Shown here: one piece after another, positions 31,168-39,975 of the stretch
How positions within the stretch are numbered: the stretch's first letter is position 1
How the letters are laid out: the number at the start of each line of letters is the position of its first letter
Assembly (NCBI RefSeq): GCF_900114785.1
Contig: NZ_FOUG01000005.1
Location: forward strand, 124,001 to 188,000
Reading direction: 5' to 3'
DNA length: 64,000 nucleotides
Origin: Variovorax sp. OV329
GTDB taxonomy: Bacteria > Pseudomonadota > Gammaproteobacteria > Burkholderiales > Burkholderiaceae_C
Position numbers and translations under genes: made by a program
Notes under the pieces: model-generated
What the model was told of the DNA's origin: nothing
What the model saw: the letters and a program-made list of their open reading frames with translations, nothing else
Database searches by the model: none

Positions 31168-32916
31168 GTGAAGCAACACCATTTGATCCTGTTCGGCTGC
31201 CTGAGCGCGATGACGCTGGCGGCCTGCGGCGGTGGCGGCAGCAATGGCAACGGCGGTGGCACCGGTACGCCGACATCACCCACGACGCCCACCACGCCGC
31301 CCGTGGTCGTCTCGCCGAAGGCCTGCGCCGACCTGGTCGGCATGGCGATCCCGGCCTCGGCCATCGGGCTGCCCACCACCGGCGCCAAGGTGACGGCGGC
31401 GACCGTCACCGCGGCGGCGGGAACAGGGGCGGCTGCGCTGCCCGAGTACTGCAATGTGCTGGCCAGCATCGCACCGGTCGACCCGAGCGCCCCGAACATC
31501 AACTTCCGCCTGGCGCTGCCCACCACATGGAACAAGAAGGTGGTCATGTTCGGCGGCGGCGGCTTCGATGGAACGCTTCCGAACGTGGCGGGCAACGTGC
31601 CCGCGGGCCCGGCCGACCAGCCGACGCCCCTGGGCCGGGGCTATGCCACCTTCGCCAGCGACTCGGGCCACCAGGCCAATGCCGCCGGCTCGCTGGACGG
31701 CCAGTTCCAGCTCAACGACGAGGCCGTCCGCAACTTCGGCGGCCATGCGCTCAAGAAGACGCGGGATGCCGCCCTCTACCTGATCAAGGCGCGCTATGCG
31801 GCCGGCGCACCGGTGAAGTCGTACTTCGCCGGCGGCTCGACCGGTGGCCGCGAGGCGGTCTCCGTGGCGCAGCGCTGGCCGCAGGACTGGGACGGCATCA
31901 TCGCCTGGTACCCGGCGTGGAACCAGCTGTCGGCCATGCTGGGCGGCCACCGCATGAGCCGCGCCCTGGCCCAGCCGGGCGCCTATCCGAACACGCCCAA
32001 GCGCGCCCTCCTGCTCAAGGCGGTGCTGCAGGCCTGCGACACGCTGGACGGCGTGGCCGACGGCCTGGTCAGCAACCAGTTGAAGTGCAACAGCACCTTC
32101 GATCCCTCGGTGGCCCTGGTGGATGGCGCCCCGCTGCGCTGCGCGAACGGCGCCGACACCGGCGACACCTGCCTGTCCGACGCGCAGATCACCGCGCTCA
32201 AGACCATCAACACCGCGACCAGCTTCAACTTCTTCGTGGCCAGCGGCTCGACCGGCTACCCGGGCTACAACGTCTGGGGTGCCGACCTGGGCATCACCAG
32301 CAACCCGTCGCCACTGCAGCCGACCGTGACCTTCCTGAACTTCGGCACCGAGCAGCCGGCCATGCCCGTGCCGGCCGGCGCGCCCTACATCACCAAGCAG
32401 CTGGACCAGACGATCAAGTACGGCGTGACGCGCGACCCGCAGTTCGACTCGCTGTCCCTCGACCCGGAGAACCCGGGCCCGTGGGGCGCGCGCCTGAGCG
32501 AGCTGAGCACCATGCTCGACGTCAGCAGCGACCTGTCGGAATTCGCGGCGCGCGGCGGCAAGCTGCTGCTCGCGCACGGCCTGTCGGACGTGCTGGTGAG
32601 CACCCGCGCCACCGAGCAGTTCTACCAGCGCCTGCAGGCACAGTTCGGCCCGAGCTACGTGGACGGCTTCGCGCGCTACTACGAGGTGGCCGGCTATGGG
32701 CATGCGCTGAGCACCGTGTTCAACGCGACCTGGGATTCCCTCACCGCCCTGGAGCAATGGACGGAGAACGGCACGGCCCCCAAGGCCCAGGTGACCACCG
32801 ATACCGTCGGCGTGCCGGGCCGCAAGCGCCCGCTGTGCGACTACCCGGCGTGGCCCAAGTACAAGGGCTCGGGCGATGTGAACGCCGCCGAATCCTTCAG
32901 CTGCGCGACCTTCTGA
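31168..32916 (+). CDS. Tannase/feruloyl esterase-family lipoprotein
   Basis: This 582-residue secreted esterase has a GTG start with GGAGA six bases upstream. A lipoprotein signal ends at LAAC (Cys20), followed by a flexible Gly/Thr/Pro linker. The tannase-family marks are present: nucleophile motif GGSTGGRE (Ser224), an acid in AHGLSDVLV, and the catalytic His in VAGYGHAL. Several cysteines (ACADL, PEYCNV, QACDT, LKCN, LRCAN, DTCLSD, PLCDY) fit the disulfides of this family. It should hydrolyse esters of hydroxybenzoic or hydroxycinnamic acids outside the cytoplasm. The second copy of the 47-bp element upstream suggests co-regulation with the neighbouring importer. Confidence 0.9.
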   Translation: MKQHHLILFGCLSAMTLAACGGGGSNGNGGGTGTPTSPTTPTTPPVVVSPKACADLVGMAIPASAIGLPTTGAKVTAATVTAAAGTGAAALPEYCNVLASIAPVDPSAPNINFRLALPTTWNKKVVMFGGGGFDGTLPNVAGNVPAGPADQPTPLGRGYATFASDSGHQANAAGSLDGQFQLNDEAVRNFGGHALKKTRDAALYLIKARYAAGAPVKSYFAGGSTGGREAVSVAQRWPQDWDGIIAWYPAWNQLSAMLGGHRMSRALAQPGAYPNTPKRALLLKAVLQACDTLDGVADGLVSNQLKCNSTFDPSVALVDGAPLRCANGADTGDTCLSDAQITALKTINTATSFNFFVASGSTGYPGYNVWGADLGITSNPSPLQPTVTFLNFGTEQPAMPVPAGAPYITKQLDQTIKYGVTRDPQFDSLSLDPENPGPWGARLSELSTMLDVSSDLSEFAARGGKLLLAHGLSDVLVSTRATEQFYQRLQAQFGPSYVDGFARYYEVAGYGHALSTVFNATWDSLTALEQWTENGTAPKAQVTTDTVGVPGRKRPLCDYPAWPKYKGSGDVNAAESFSCATF

Positions 32917-32925
32917 GCCAGCCGA

Positions 32926-32962
32926 GCCGCAACGCGTTCACATCGTTGCGGCCTCTTCTGTG
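32926..32962 (+). terminator. Rho-independent-type terminator after tannase-like gene
   Basis: A perfect 9-bp inverted repeat, GCCGCAACG (32926-32934) and CGTTGCGGC (32944-32952), encloses a 9-base loop. It begins nine bases after the stop codon and is followed by the pyrimidine-rich CTCTTCTGTGT. The T-run is imperfect, so termination may be partial. Confidence 0.65.
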
Positions 32963-33038
32963 TGACATGAGGACATAGGCAGCCTCCGCTGCGCCGCGCA
33001 GACTCGGCCAGGATCGATAGCCCTGGCGAGTCCGACGC

Positions 33039-34136
33039 ATGTCACACCGGATACCGCCGCCCTGGGGGCGGCACTACCCTCCTTACCAGATCGCAGCCAT
33101 CGCCCGGCTGCTTGCGGACAGGGGCCTGCCGGCAAGCGCCGTGCTGGCCGGCACGGGGCTGGATCCCGTGGCGCTGGACGACGTGGCGTGCCGCAGCTCG
33201 GTCATGCAACACCTGGCGGCCTGGCGCAACGCGCTGGAACTCGCGTCGGACCCGGGCCTGTCGTTCCAGCTCGGCCGCGGACTGCACCTGCCCGACCACG
33301 GGAGCTTCGGGCTGATGCTGTTGTCCTGCGAATCCGTCTCCGACTACTTCCGACGGGCCCAGGCCTGCCAGGGTCTGGTGGCCAGCGCCCTGACTCTGGA
33401 AGCGCGCATCGAGGGGGGCGATGCACTCTGGGTGCTCACCGACGGCGCCGCCCACGAGCTGCCGAATGCCCTGCACGATTTCCTCATCGAGCAGCAGGTT
33501 GCGCAGCTGGTGACCCAGATGCAGGACTTGCTGGGGCCGGAGGTCCGCCCTGCCCTGGCGCGCTTCGCGCATCCCGCGCCGCCGCATCGGGCGATCTACG
33601 CCCAGCAGTTGCAGTGCCCCAGCGTCTTCGGATGGCACCGCAACGAACTGCGCTTCGACGCAGAAGTGCTCTCGCGGCGGCCGCGACTGGCCAACGCCTT
33701 CACCGCCGCCGCGCTCCAGACGGCATGCGAGGGCGCGCTGGCGGAGATCGAGGATTCGCTGGGCCTTGCGGGCAAGGTCTACCAGGCCCTGTGCATGCTG
33801 CCCGAATTGGGCGCCGGCATGAAAGCGGTCGCATCGACCTTCCAGATGACCGAGCGCACGCTGCGAAGGCGCCTCGCGGGCGAGGGCACCTCCTTCTCCA
33901 GCATTGCCGACCAGGTCCGCCACCGCATGGCGACGCAGCACCTGCAGCGGCCTGGCGCGAGCGTCGAGCAGATCGCACTCATCACCGGCTTTTCGGACTC
34001 GGCCAACTTCCGGCGGGCCTTCCTGCGCTGGACCGGGATGACGCCGGCCCAGTTCCGCAGGCAGCACCAGGCGCACCATGGGCATCCGCAGCCAGCGCGC
34101 GCCGCGAGCCACCCTTTTTCGCTCGCGACGCAATGA
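33039..34136 (+). CDS. AraC-family transcriptional regulator (OruR/ArgR-like architecture)
   Basis: This 365-residue regulator has an N-terminal arabinose-binding-like domain of the PF12625 type (LADRGLPASAVLAGTGLDP, then FGLMLLSCESVSDYFRRA). Its C-terminal AraC DNA-binding domain contains both HTH motifs (ASTFQMTERTLRRRLAGEG and IALITGFSDSANFRRAFLRW). Regulators of this architecture usually control a nearby catabolic gene in response to a fatty, amino or aromatic acid. The tannase-like gene lies just upstream on the same strand but is separated by a terminator-like hairpin, so a regulatory link is only suggestive. The C-terminus ends in a His/Ala-rich tail. Confidence 0.9.
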   Translation: MSHRIPPPWGRHYPPYQIAAIARLLADRGLPASAVLAGTGLDPVALDDVACRSSVMQHLAAWRNALELASDPGLSFQLGRGLHLPDHGSFGLMLLSCESVSDYFRRAQACQGLVASALTLEARIEGGDALWVLTDGAAHELPNALHDFLIEQQVAQLVTQMQDLLGPEVRPALARFAHPAPPHRAIYAQQLQCPSVFGWHRNELRFDAEVLSRRPRLANAFTAAALQTACEGALAEIEDSLGLAGKVYQALCMLPELGAGMKAVASTFQMTERTLRRRLAGEGTSFSSIADQVRHRMATQHLQRPGASVEQIALITGFSDSANFRRAFLRWTGMTPAQFRRQHQAHHGHPQPARAASHPFSLATQ

Positions 34137-34180
34137 GGGCGCGGCCGCCTGCTGCGTACGCCAAGGCCCCGCCTATCGCT

Positions 34181-35422
34181 TCACGCCCGGCCTCTGACCA
34201 TGTCGAGCAGGCGACCCAAGATCCGCTCGCCGTCGGCCCGCAGGCCGTTGTGGGCGTACTCGTTGGTCACCCAGGCCCGCAGCCCACGAACGCCGCGGGC
34301 CGTCTCCTCGGCAAATGATCGCTCCACGTAGACATCGTCGACGTACACGGTGGCTGCCACCGGGACCTCATTGCGGGCGAGGCGGTCGGCGTCGTACAGG
34401 CGCGGCCACGAATGCTGGGCCAGAAGTTGCGCCACCTCGCGGTGCGCGCGCAAGCCGGAATAGTCATCCCACATCCAAGGGAAGACGTGCTCCGCGCCGA
34501 GGAGGTCGCCGGTCATCGCCTCCTCGGGTGCGAGCCGGTGTGCTGACCAGCGAGTGGCGCCCCCGTCGGCGTACGAGGACTCATGTAGCGTTGCGTAGAT
34601 AGGATTGCGCTCCCAGGGAGACGCCATCTGCGCGTCGGACAAGAATGCCGCCGAGCCGAAGGGCAGTTCGAGCAGGTGGTGCAGCCGTTCGAACCCCGCG
34701 CTATCGCCAAGCCACATTCCGGTCTGCCGAAGCCGACGCGACCTGAGGCGATCGCCGTTGGGCAGGCGGACGTCTTCCTCGTCCAGCCGGCGCAGGATCG
34801 TTCGCAACCGTTCGAGGTCTCCTGGGTATCGGGCGTGATAGCGCTGATTCGCTTCGCGTACGCGCGCCCATGTCGCCGCGTAGACCTCATCGACCGGCCG
34901 ATTCGTGATCGGCGCGAGTCCGCCGGTGATCAGCACCTCCCGCAGTCCCTCGGGCGCCAGCGACAGATAGCTAAGCGAGGTGAATCCCCCGAAGCTCTGA
35001 CCGAGCAGGCTCCAGCGCTCGACGCCCAGTTCATCGCGGATCAGTTCAAGGTCCCGCACGATGGAGTCGGCGCGGAAATGCGTGAGGTACTCGGCCTGGT
35101 CGGCAGGCGCTGCCCCGGGGATGACTGGCCCGACGGGGCTGGAGCGCCCTGTGCCGCGCTGGTCGAGCAGGAGAACCCGGAAGTCGCCAAGGGCACGCGC
35201 CATCCACCCTGAAGGCGGACTCGTCGGGCGGGTCGCCTCGAAGCCCGGGCCGCCCTGCAGGAACACGAGATAGGGCCGGTCAAATCCGTCCGGGGCAGCA
35301 AGCTCGCGCGTGAACACGCTGATCGTGCCACGCGACGCGTCGCCGTGAACCAAGGGAACCGAGTGCTCGCGCTCGGTCAAAACTGCCCCGGGCATGTGGT
35401 AGGTTGAACTCATGGTTCGCAT
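34181..35422 (-). CDS. Alpha/beta hydrolase, proline iminopeptidase (S33) family
   Basis: This 413-residue cytoplasmic hydrolase matches prolyl aminopeptidase-type S33 peptidases. It has the oxyanion motif LQGGPGFE, LLLDQRGTGRS, the nucleophile elbow GQSFGG (Ser), a conserved acidic residue in ATVYVDDVYV, and the catalytic His in NEYAHNGLR. Members release N-terminal proline or other residues from peptides, or hydrolyse related amides. The length is above the 310-320 residues of classical PIP but fits the larger actinobacterial/proteobacterial subgroup. Start choice is weak: ATG at 35422 or in-frame ATG at 35413, neither with a good ribosome site. Its base composition is somewhat less GC-rich than the flanks. 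Confidence 0.82.
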   Translation of the reverse strand: MRTMSSTYHMPGAVLTEREHSVPLVHGDASRGTISVFTRELAAPDGFDRPYLVFLQGGPGFEATRPTSPPSGWMARALGDFRVLLLDQRGTGRSSPVGPVIPGAAPADQAEYLTHFRADSIVRDLELIRDELGVERWSLLGQSFGGFTSLSYLSLAPEGLREVLITGGLAPITNRPVDEVYAATWARVREANQRYHARYPGDLERLRTILRRLDEEDVRLPNGDRLRSRRLRQTGMWLGDSAGFERLHHLLELPFGSAAFLSDAQMASPWERNPIYATLHESSYADGGATRWSAHRLAPEEAMTGDLLGAEHVFPWMWDDYSGLRAHREVAQLLAQHSWPRLYDADRLARNEVPVAATVYVDDVYVERSFAEETARGVRGLRAWVTNEYAHNGLRADGERILGRLLDMVRGRA

Positions 35423-35607
35423 TAGAACCGGAAGGTGCGCCCGCCGGCGATCGCGCGGAACCTGGCCCGCAGAAGGACTTGGCGCGCCTGGATGAGGCCA
35501 TGCCGGCGCAGAGCGCATCGGAGGGGACGCCGGCGTGGCTCTTCGGCCCGGGCGCCTGGTGCATGAAGAGTGCTTGGCAAGTACGAAGGGCTTGAAAGCG
35601 CGACGGC

Positions 35608-35636
35608 TTGACCCCTTTCGGGTCGGCAAGTACATT
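35608..35636 (+). promoter_or_regulatory. Sigma-70-type promoter for the CNF-like gene
   Basis: TTGACC (35608-35613, five of six to consensus) is separated by exactly 17 bases from TACATT (35631-35636, four of six). The start codon of the downstream gene lies 50 bases further on. It overlaps a small hairpin (GACCC/GGGTC). Confidence 0.6.
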
Positions 35637-35686
35637 GAAATCGCGCGCGTTCACCCTTTCCGGGCAGTTTCAACGGGTCCACAAGA

Positions 35687-36433
35687 ATGAAGCTGAGCGA
35701 CCTCCATACCGGACTTAGTCTCCACTTCGATGCGGCTCTTGCCAAGGGCTCAGGAGATGTCGAAGTCGGGGAATTCTCAAAATCATCCTCGGTCTCCGGA
35801 GCCATCGTCCCGACGCCGTCGGACGATTGGGGCACTTTGAAGCGGGTCCTTTCGCTGCCCGATCGCGCGAACAAGCCGCTGTCTACGCCTTTCGCCGTTG
35901 CGTATGTCCCCTACAGAGAGGGGCGGATTCACTATCACCAGGGGAATGACGCTGTGCTGAGCGGCGAGTATTCCGGGTGCCTCATGGCGGTTTACAGCGG
36001 CAACCATCACCGCCGGGTCGCCCACGTGCCCAAAGCGAGTTCGATCGACAACGATTGCATCGGCGAATTTCGGGATTACTTTCAGGATCATTCAACGCTG
36101 ACAAGCGATCTGAAAACGAAGCATGCCAAGAAGAACCACAAGCTCGATCACTACTTTCAGCCCTTTGTCGAAAGCCGGGATGCCGATATCCAATCGGCCT
36201 TGATCGGCAAGTTGATCGGGGAGAGTGTGATCGCCGATCCCTATGGCTTCACGGTCTTCGGCTTGGTCACCGCCGTCGACAACATGTGCATCTCGATCTG
36301 GGCGGTAAAGCCGAAAAAGCAACCCTCGAATGGCGAAATGTGGCACCTGGTCCTGGTTCGGGCGAGGGCACCGGTGATGGATTTCAAGGCGCTGGTCCAC
36401 AAGAAAAATCGTGCGTGCCAGGGAGATGCGTAG
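35687..36433 (+). CDS. Hypothetical protein with CNF/BLF1-like SGC...H deamidase motif
   Basis: This 248-residue protein has no signal peptide or membrane helix. I do not recognise it at whole-sequence level. Residues 92-98 read SGEYSGC and a His lies exactly 15 residues after Cys98 (VAHV, His113). In CNF1 the catalytic Cys866 also sits in an SGC motif, with His881 15 residues on. BLF1 shares the LSGC motif with a slightly shorter spacing. These toxins deamidate glutamine in host Rho GTPases or eIF4A. Codon use and GC content are clearly lower than in neighbouring genes, suggesting recent transfer. A sigma-70-like promoter precedes it and a hairpin follows, so it is probably monocistronic. 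No immunity gene is evident. Confidence 0.6.
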   Translation: MKLSDLHTGLSLHFDAALAKGSGDVEVGEFSKSSSVSGAIVPTPSDDWGTLKRVLSLPDRANKPLSTPFAVAYVPYREGRIHYHQGNDAVLSGEYSGCLMAVYSGNHHRRVAHVPKASSIDNDCIGEFRDYFQDHSTLTSDLKTKHAKKNHKLDHYFQPFVESRDADIQSALIGKLIGESVIADPYGFTVFGLVTAVDNMCISIWAVKPKKQPSNGEMWHLVLVRARAPVMDFKALVHKKNRACQGDA

Positions 36434-36456
36434 CGGCCTCGCAGTCCGAGTACCCT

Positions 36457-36477
36457 ATGGCAGGGGCTTGCTGCCAT
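36457..36477 (+). terminator. Stem-loop after the CNF-like gene
   Basis: A perfect 7-bp inverted repeat, ATGGCAG (36457-36463) and CTGCCAT (36471-36477), lies about 24 bases after the stop codon. There is no clean T-run downstream, so this is at best a weak terminator. Confidence 0.4.
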
Positions 36478-36618
36478 CACTGGATTTATCTATCCAACGA
36501 AAGCGATTCACCACGTCCGAGACTGATTCGGCTCAGCAGGGAAAAGCGGCTTCTCGTCGGAACGAGATTCGGGTCCCGGTCGTGGTGTGGATCCGCTTGG
36601 TTGCTTGAGGACTGATGA

Positions 36619-38031
36619 ATGAACTTCTCCGTTGCTGCCGCCCCCGCTGCCCCGCTGCCCAGCGTGCTGGCGATCTCGGTTCTTCTGGCCGGCTGCGTCT
36701 ATCCCTACCCGACGCCGGTGCCGGTTCAGCAACCCGCCACCGTGGTGACGACGACGACCACGACCTCCCCGTCGCCCGGCGCCGTCCGCACACCTGCACC
36801 TGTGTCGACGGCGCCAGCAGCGGATGGCACCTTCAGCCAGGCGCAGATCGACCAGCTGATGGCGCCCATTGCGCTGTATCCCGACTCCCTGCTCTCGCAG
36901 GTGCTGATGGCCTCCACCTACCCGGCGGACGTCGCCGATGCGGCCAAGTGGTCCAAGGCCAATCCCCAGCAATCGGGCGACGCCGCGGTGCGCGCCGTCG
37001 AGAACCAGCCCTGGGATCCGAGCGTGAAGTCCCTGATCGCCTTTCCGCAGGTGATCCAGGCGATGGGAGAAAAGCCCGACTGGGTGCAGAACCTCGGCGA
37101 CGCCTTCCTCGCGTCTTCCAAGGACGTGCTCGACTCGGCGCAGCGGCTGCGCACCAAGGCCCAGCAGACCGGCAGCCTCAAGACCACCGAACAGCAGACG
37201 GTGAAGGTGGAACAGGAGCCGCAGACGCAGCAGACCGTCATCAAGATCGAGCCCACCAATCCGCAGACCGTCTATGTGCCGACGTACAACCCGGCGGTGG
37301 TGTACGGCACCTGGCCCTACCCGGCCTATCCGCCCTACTACTGGTACCCGCCATCGATGTACTACCCCGGCTACTACCCGGGCTACTACGCGGGATCGGC
37401 ACTGGCCTTCGGCATCGGGGTGGCGGCGGTGGGAGCCCTTTGGGGCAACTGCAACTGGGGCGGTGGCGACATCAACATCAACACCAACCGCTACAACAAC
37501 ATCAATTCCAACCGCCAGATCCGCGGCGACCAGAACAAGTTCCAGCACAACGCGCAGAACCGGCGCGGCGTGCCCTACCGCGACAGCCGCAGCCAGCAGC
37601 AGTTCGGCCGGAACGTGCCCGGCGCCGAGAACCGTGGCGACTTCCGGGGTCGGGACGCCCAGCGGCAGCAGGCGCAAAGCAACCTCCAGCAGCGCGGCAT
37701 GGACCCCGGCGCAGGGCGCGAGCAGTTGCGCAACGACCCTGGCGCACGCCAGCGCGCCGAGTCCGCAGCCAGGGGCGACAGGGGCAGCTTCGGCGGCGGC
37801 GCGGGCCGTGACAACGCCTTCAGCGGTGTCGGCAATGCCGGTCAATCACGCCAGCAGTTCGACCGTGGCAATGCCAGCCGCCAATCCATGCAGCGCAGCG
37901 GCAACATTGGGGGCGGCTACAGCGGCGCTGGTCGTGGGGGTGGCAGCTTCAGCGGCGGTGGCCGTGGTGGCGGCGGCTTCTCCGGCGGCGGCCGTGGAGG
38001 CGGTGGCGGTCGGGGCGGCGGACGCCGATAG
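36619..38031 (+). CDS. DUF3300 domain lipoprotein
   Basis: This 470-residue envelope protein has a lipobox ending LLAGC (Cys26), then a Thr/Pro linker. The DUF3300 domain at about 70-260 contains IDQLMAPIALYPDSLLSQVL, ANPQQ and an NPQTVYVPTYNPAVVYG segment. A Tyr/Pro-rich stretch and a hydrophobic segment (ALAFGIGVAAVGALWG) follow. The last 200 residues are low complexity: Asn/Arg/Gln-rich, then Gly/Ser/Arg-rich ending in a GGGRGGG tail. The function is unknown. In Burkholderiales the domain is commonly encoded beside DUF2950 proteins, as here (23 bases apart). GAGGA lies just upstream of the ATG at 36619. Confidence 0.88.
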   Translation: MNFSVAAAPAAPLPSVLAISVLLAGCVYPYPTPVPVQQPATVVTTTTTTSPSPGAVRTPAPVSTAPAADGTFSQAQIDQLMAPIALYPDSLLSQVLMASTYPADVADAAKWSKANPQQSGDAAVRAVENQPWDPSVKSLIAFPQVIQAMGEKPDWVQNLGDAFLASSKDVLDSAQRLRTKAQQTGSLKTTEQQTVKVEQEPQTQQTVIKIEPTNPQTVYVPTYNPAVVYGTWPYPAYPPYYWYPPSMYYPGYYPGYYAGSALAFGIGVAAVGALWGNCNWGGGDININTNRYNNINSNRQIRGDQNKFQHNAQNRRGVPYRDSRSQQQFGRNVPGAENRGDFRGRDAQRQQAQSNLQQRGMDPGAGREQLRNDPGARQRAESAARGDRGSFGGGAGRDNAFSGVGNAGQSRQQFDRGNASRQSMQRSGNIGGGYSGAGRGGGSFSGGGRGGGGFSGGGRGGGGGRGGGRR

Positions 38032-38054
38032 GCCGGGACAGGAAAGGATCGACC

Positions 38055-38951
38055 ATGAGCAGTTCAACCCATCGCAGGCCTGTCCGCTTCGTCGCTGCCG
38101 CAGCGCTCGTTGCTGGGCTCCTGGGCCCGCTGGCGGCCGCTGCGCAGCAGGCATTTTCCAGCACGGAGGCGGCAGCCCAGGCCTTCCGCGATGCCATTGC
38201 GAACAACGACGTGAAGGCGCTCGAAAAGGTGCTCGGCCGGGACTGGCGGCGCTTCGTGCCGCGCGACGAGATCGGCCAGGGCGAGTTGCAGACCTTCCTG
38301 GCGGCCTGGGACAAGAAGCACAGCGTGGTTTCCACCGGCCAGGACAAGGCGGCACTGGCCGTCGGCGATGGCGGCTGGACCCTTCCGATTCCCCTGGTGA
38401 TGTCGGGCGGGAGTTGGCGCTTCGACCCCAGCGCCGGCGCAGACGAGATGCGCACACGGCGCATCGGCAGCAACGAGCTGAACGCCATGCAGGCCGTGCT
38501 GGCGTACTTCGACGCGCAGAAGGAATACGCGCAGCGCGACCGGGATGGTGACGGCGTCCTCTCGTATGCGCAGAAATTCGCCAGTACGCCGGGGCGGCGC
38601 GACGGCCTGTACTGGGCGGCCGATGCGCAGGGAGAAAGCCCGCTCGGGCCGCGCTTCAGCGCCGTGAAGCCCGGCGAGGGCTACTACGGCTACCACTACA
38701 AGATCCTCACCGCCCAGGGCAAGGACGCACCGGGCGGTGCCTACGACTACGTCATCGGGAACCGCATGCGCGCGGGCTTCGCGCTGGTGGCCTGGCCCAT
38801 CCACTACGGCGACACCGGGGTGACCAGCTTCATGATCAGCCACGATGGCGTGCTCTACCAGAAGGACCTGGGGCCCGACAGCGCGGCCATCGCGAAGGGG
38901 ATGAAGGCCTTCAATCCGGATTCATCCTGGAGCAAGGTTTCTGTGCCCTGA
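38055..38951 (+). CDS. DUF2950 family exported protein
   Basis: This 298-residue protein has a Sec signal (FVAAAALVAGLLGPLAAAAQ). The mature domain carries DUF2950 marks: FSSTEAAAQAFRDAIANND near the N-terminus, RIGSNELNAMQAVLAYFDAQ, and the glycine/tyrosine-rich GEGYYGYHYKILTAQG with PGGAYDYV. The central DRDGDGVLSYAQ stretch looks like an EF-hand calcium loop. The function is unknown, and a periplasmic location is expected. It is co-directional with DUF3300 upstream (23-base gap) and the next exported protein downstream (45-base gap), forming a likely envelope operon. Confidence 0.88.
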   Translation: MSSSTHRRPVRFVAAAALVAGLLGPLAAAAQQAFSSTEAAAQAFRDAIANNDVKALEKVLGRDWRRFVPRDEIGQGELQTFLAAWDKKHSVVSTGQDKAALAVGDGGWTLPIPLVMSGGSWRFDPSAGADEMRTRRIGSNELNAMQAVLAYFDAQKEYAQRDRDGDGVLSYAQKFASTPGRRDGLYWAADAQGESPLGPRFSAVKPGEGYYGYHYKILTAQGKDAPGGAYDYVIGNRMRAGFALVAWPIHYGDTGVTSFMISHDGVLYQKDLGPDSAAIAKGMKAFNPDSSWSKVSVP

Positions 38952-38996
38952 TGGGCAGTTCATCAACCGATCGACTCCCATCCAACGGAAAACCGA

Positions 38997-39599
38997 ATGA
39001 ACAAGCACCTCACGCATATCGCCGCCGCCGTGCTGGTCGGCCTCCTTGCCCTCCCGGCGTCTGCGCAGCAGAACCCCGACTCGGTCGTGGTCGGCGCGAC
39101 GGCACCGGGCCAGGCCGCGCTTGCGCGCACCACCCGGGTCACCGCGACGGTCGAGTCGGTGGATGCCGCCAACCGCCGCGTCACGCTCAAGGGGCCGCGC
39201 GGCAAGGTCGTGCCCCTGCAGGTGGGGCCCGAGGTGAAGAACCTCGACAAGGTGAAGGTAGGCGACCGCGTGGCGGTGGAATACCTCGAGGCCTTGACGC
39301 TCACGCTCAAGAAGGATGGCAAGGAGTTGCGAGGCAGCAAGTTCGCCGAGGGCGGGGCGCGATCGGCTGCAGGCGAGCCCCCGGCGGGCGTCGTTGCACA
39401 GCAGCTCGAGGTCACTGCGGACGTGACAGCCGTCGACAGGAAGAAGCAGGTGGTCACGCTGCGCGGGCCGAACCGGACCGTCGACCTGAAGGTGCGCGAT
39501 CCCGAGCAACTCAAGCTGATCAAGGTCGGCGACCAGGTGCAGGCGGTTTACACCGAGGCACTCGCGTTGGGCCTCGAGCCGGTGGCGCACAAGAAGTAG
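38997..39599 (+). CDS. Exported protein with two OB-like internal repeats
   Basis: This 200-residue protein has a signal peptide (IAAAVLVGLLALPASAQQ) and two related halves. Each has a V(T)A(T/D)V...VD...(R/K)xVTL(K/R)GP segment followed by a (L/I)KVGD(R/Q)V motif ending in VEYLEAL or VYTEAL. The pattern suggests two small beta-barrel units. No enzyme motif is present and I do not recognise a named family with confidence. It follows DUF2950 at 45 bases and is probably part of the same envelope operon. Confidence 0.75.
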   Translation: MNKHLTHIAAAVLVGLLALPASAQQNPDSVVVGATAPGQAALARTTRVTATVESVDAANRRVTLKGPRGKVVPLQVGPEVKNLDKVKVGDRVAVEYLEALTLTLKKDGKELRGSKFAEGGARSAAGEPPAGVVAQQLEVTADVTAVDRKKQVVTLRGPNRTVDLKVRDPEQLKLIKVGDQVQAVYTEALALGLEPVAHKK

Positions 39600-39685
39600 C
39601 GCGGCGCGCACGAGACCTTCCAGGCATCGATGCAGGGGTTTCGCGCGATTCAATCCGCCGAAGGCTTGTCCAGACACGCAACTTC

Positions 39686-39925
39686 ATGACAAGAATCAAA
39701 GTGAACCTGCCGGAAGAAATCAGACAACTTGGCGACGACGAACTGGCAGCGCTGGCTGCACAGTGGCGGGCTCGCGCCCTGCACGGCGACCGTGATGCCA
39801 ACGGCAAGGCTCACGAGCTGGAGCGCGAGCTCCGTCGTCGAAGCGGCGCACTCTCCACGCTGGGTGCGGAACTGCGAAATCCGGCATCGAAGAAGTCACC
39901 TTGGTGGGCCTTCTGGCGCGGGTGA
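39686..39925 (+). CDS. Small hypothetical protein (79 aa)
   Basis: This is a short charged, helical protein beginning MTRIKVNLPEEIRQLGDDEL and ending in an aromatic tail (KKSPWWAFWRG). Codon third positions are GC-rich as in neighbouring real genes, and it has no signal peptide. The ATG at 39686 lacks a strong ribosome site. It is co-directional with the envelope genes but separated by 86 bases. The Trp-rich cationic tail could associate with membrane, which is speculation. Confidence 0.55.
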   Translation: MTRIKVNLPEEIRQLGDDELAALAAQWRARALHGDRDANGKAHELERELRRRSGALSTLGAELRNPASKKSPWWAFWRG

Positions 39926-39975
39926 CGCGGACCTGAGGGACCGCCCTCCAGCCCTTCCGCGTTGGAGGGCGACCA

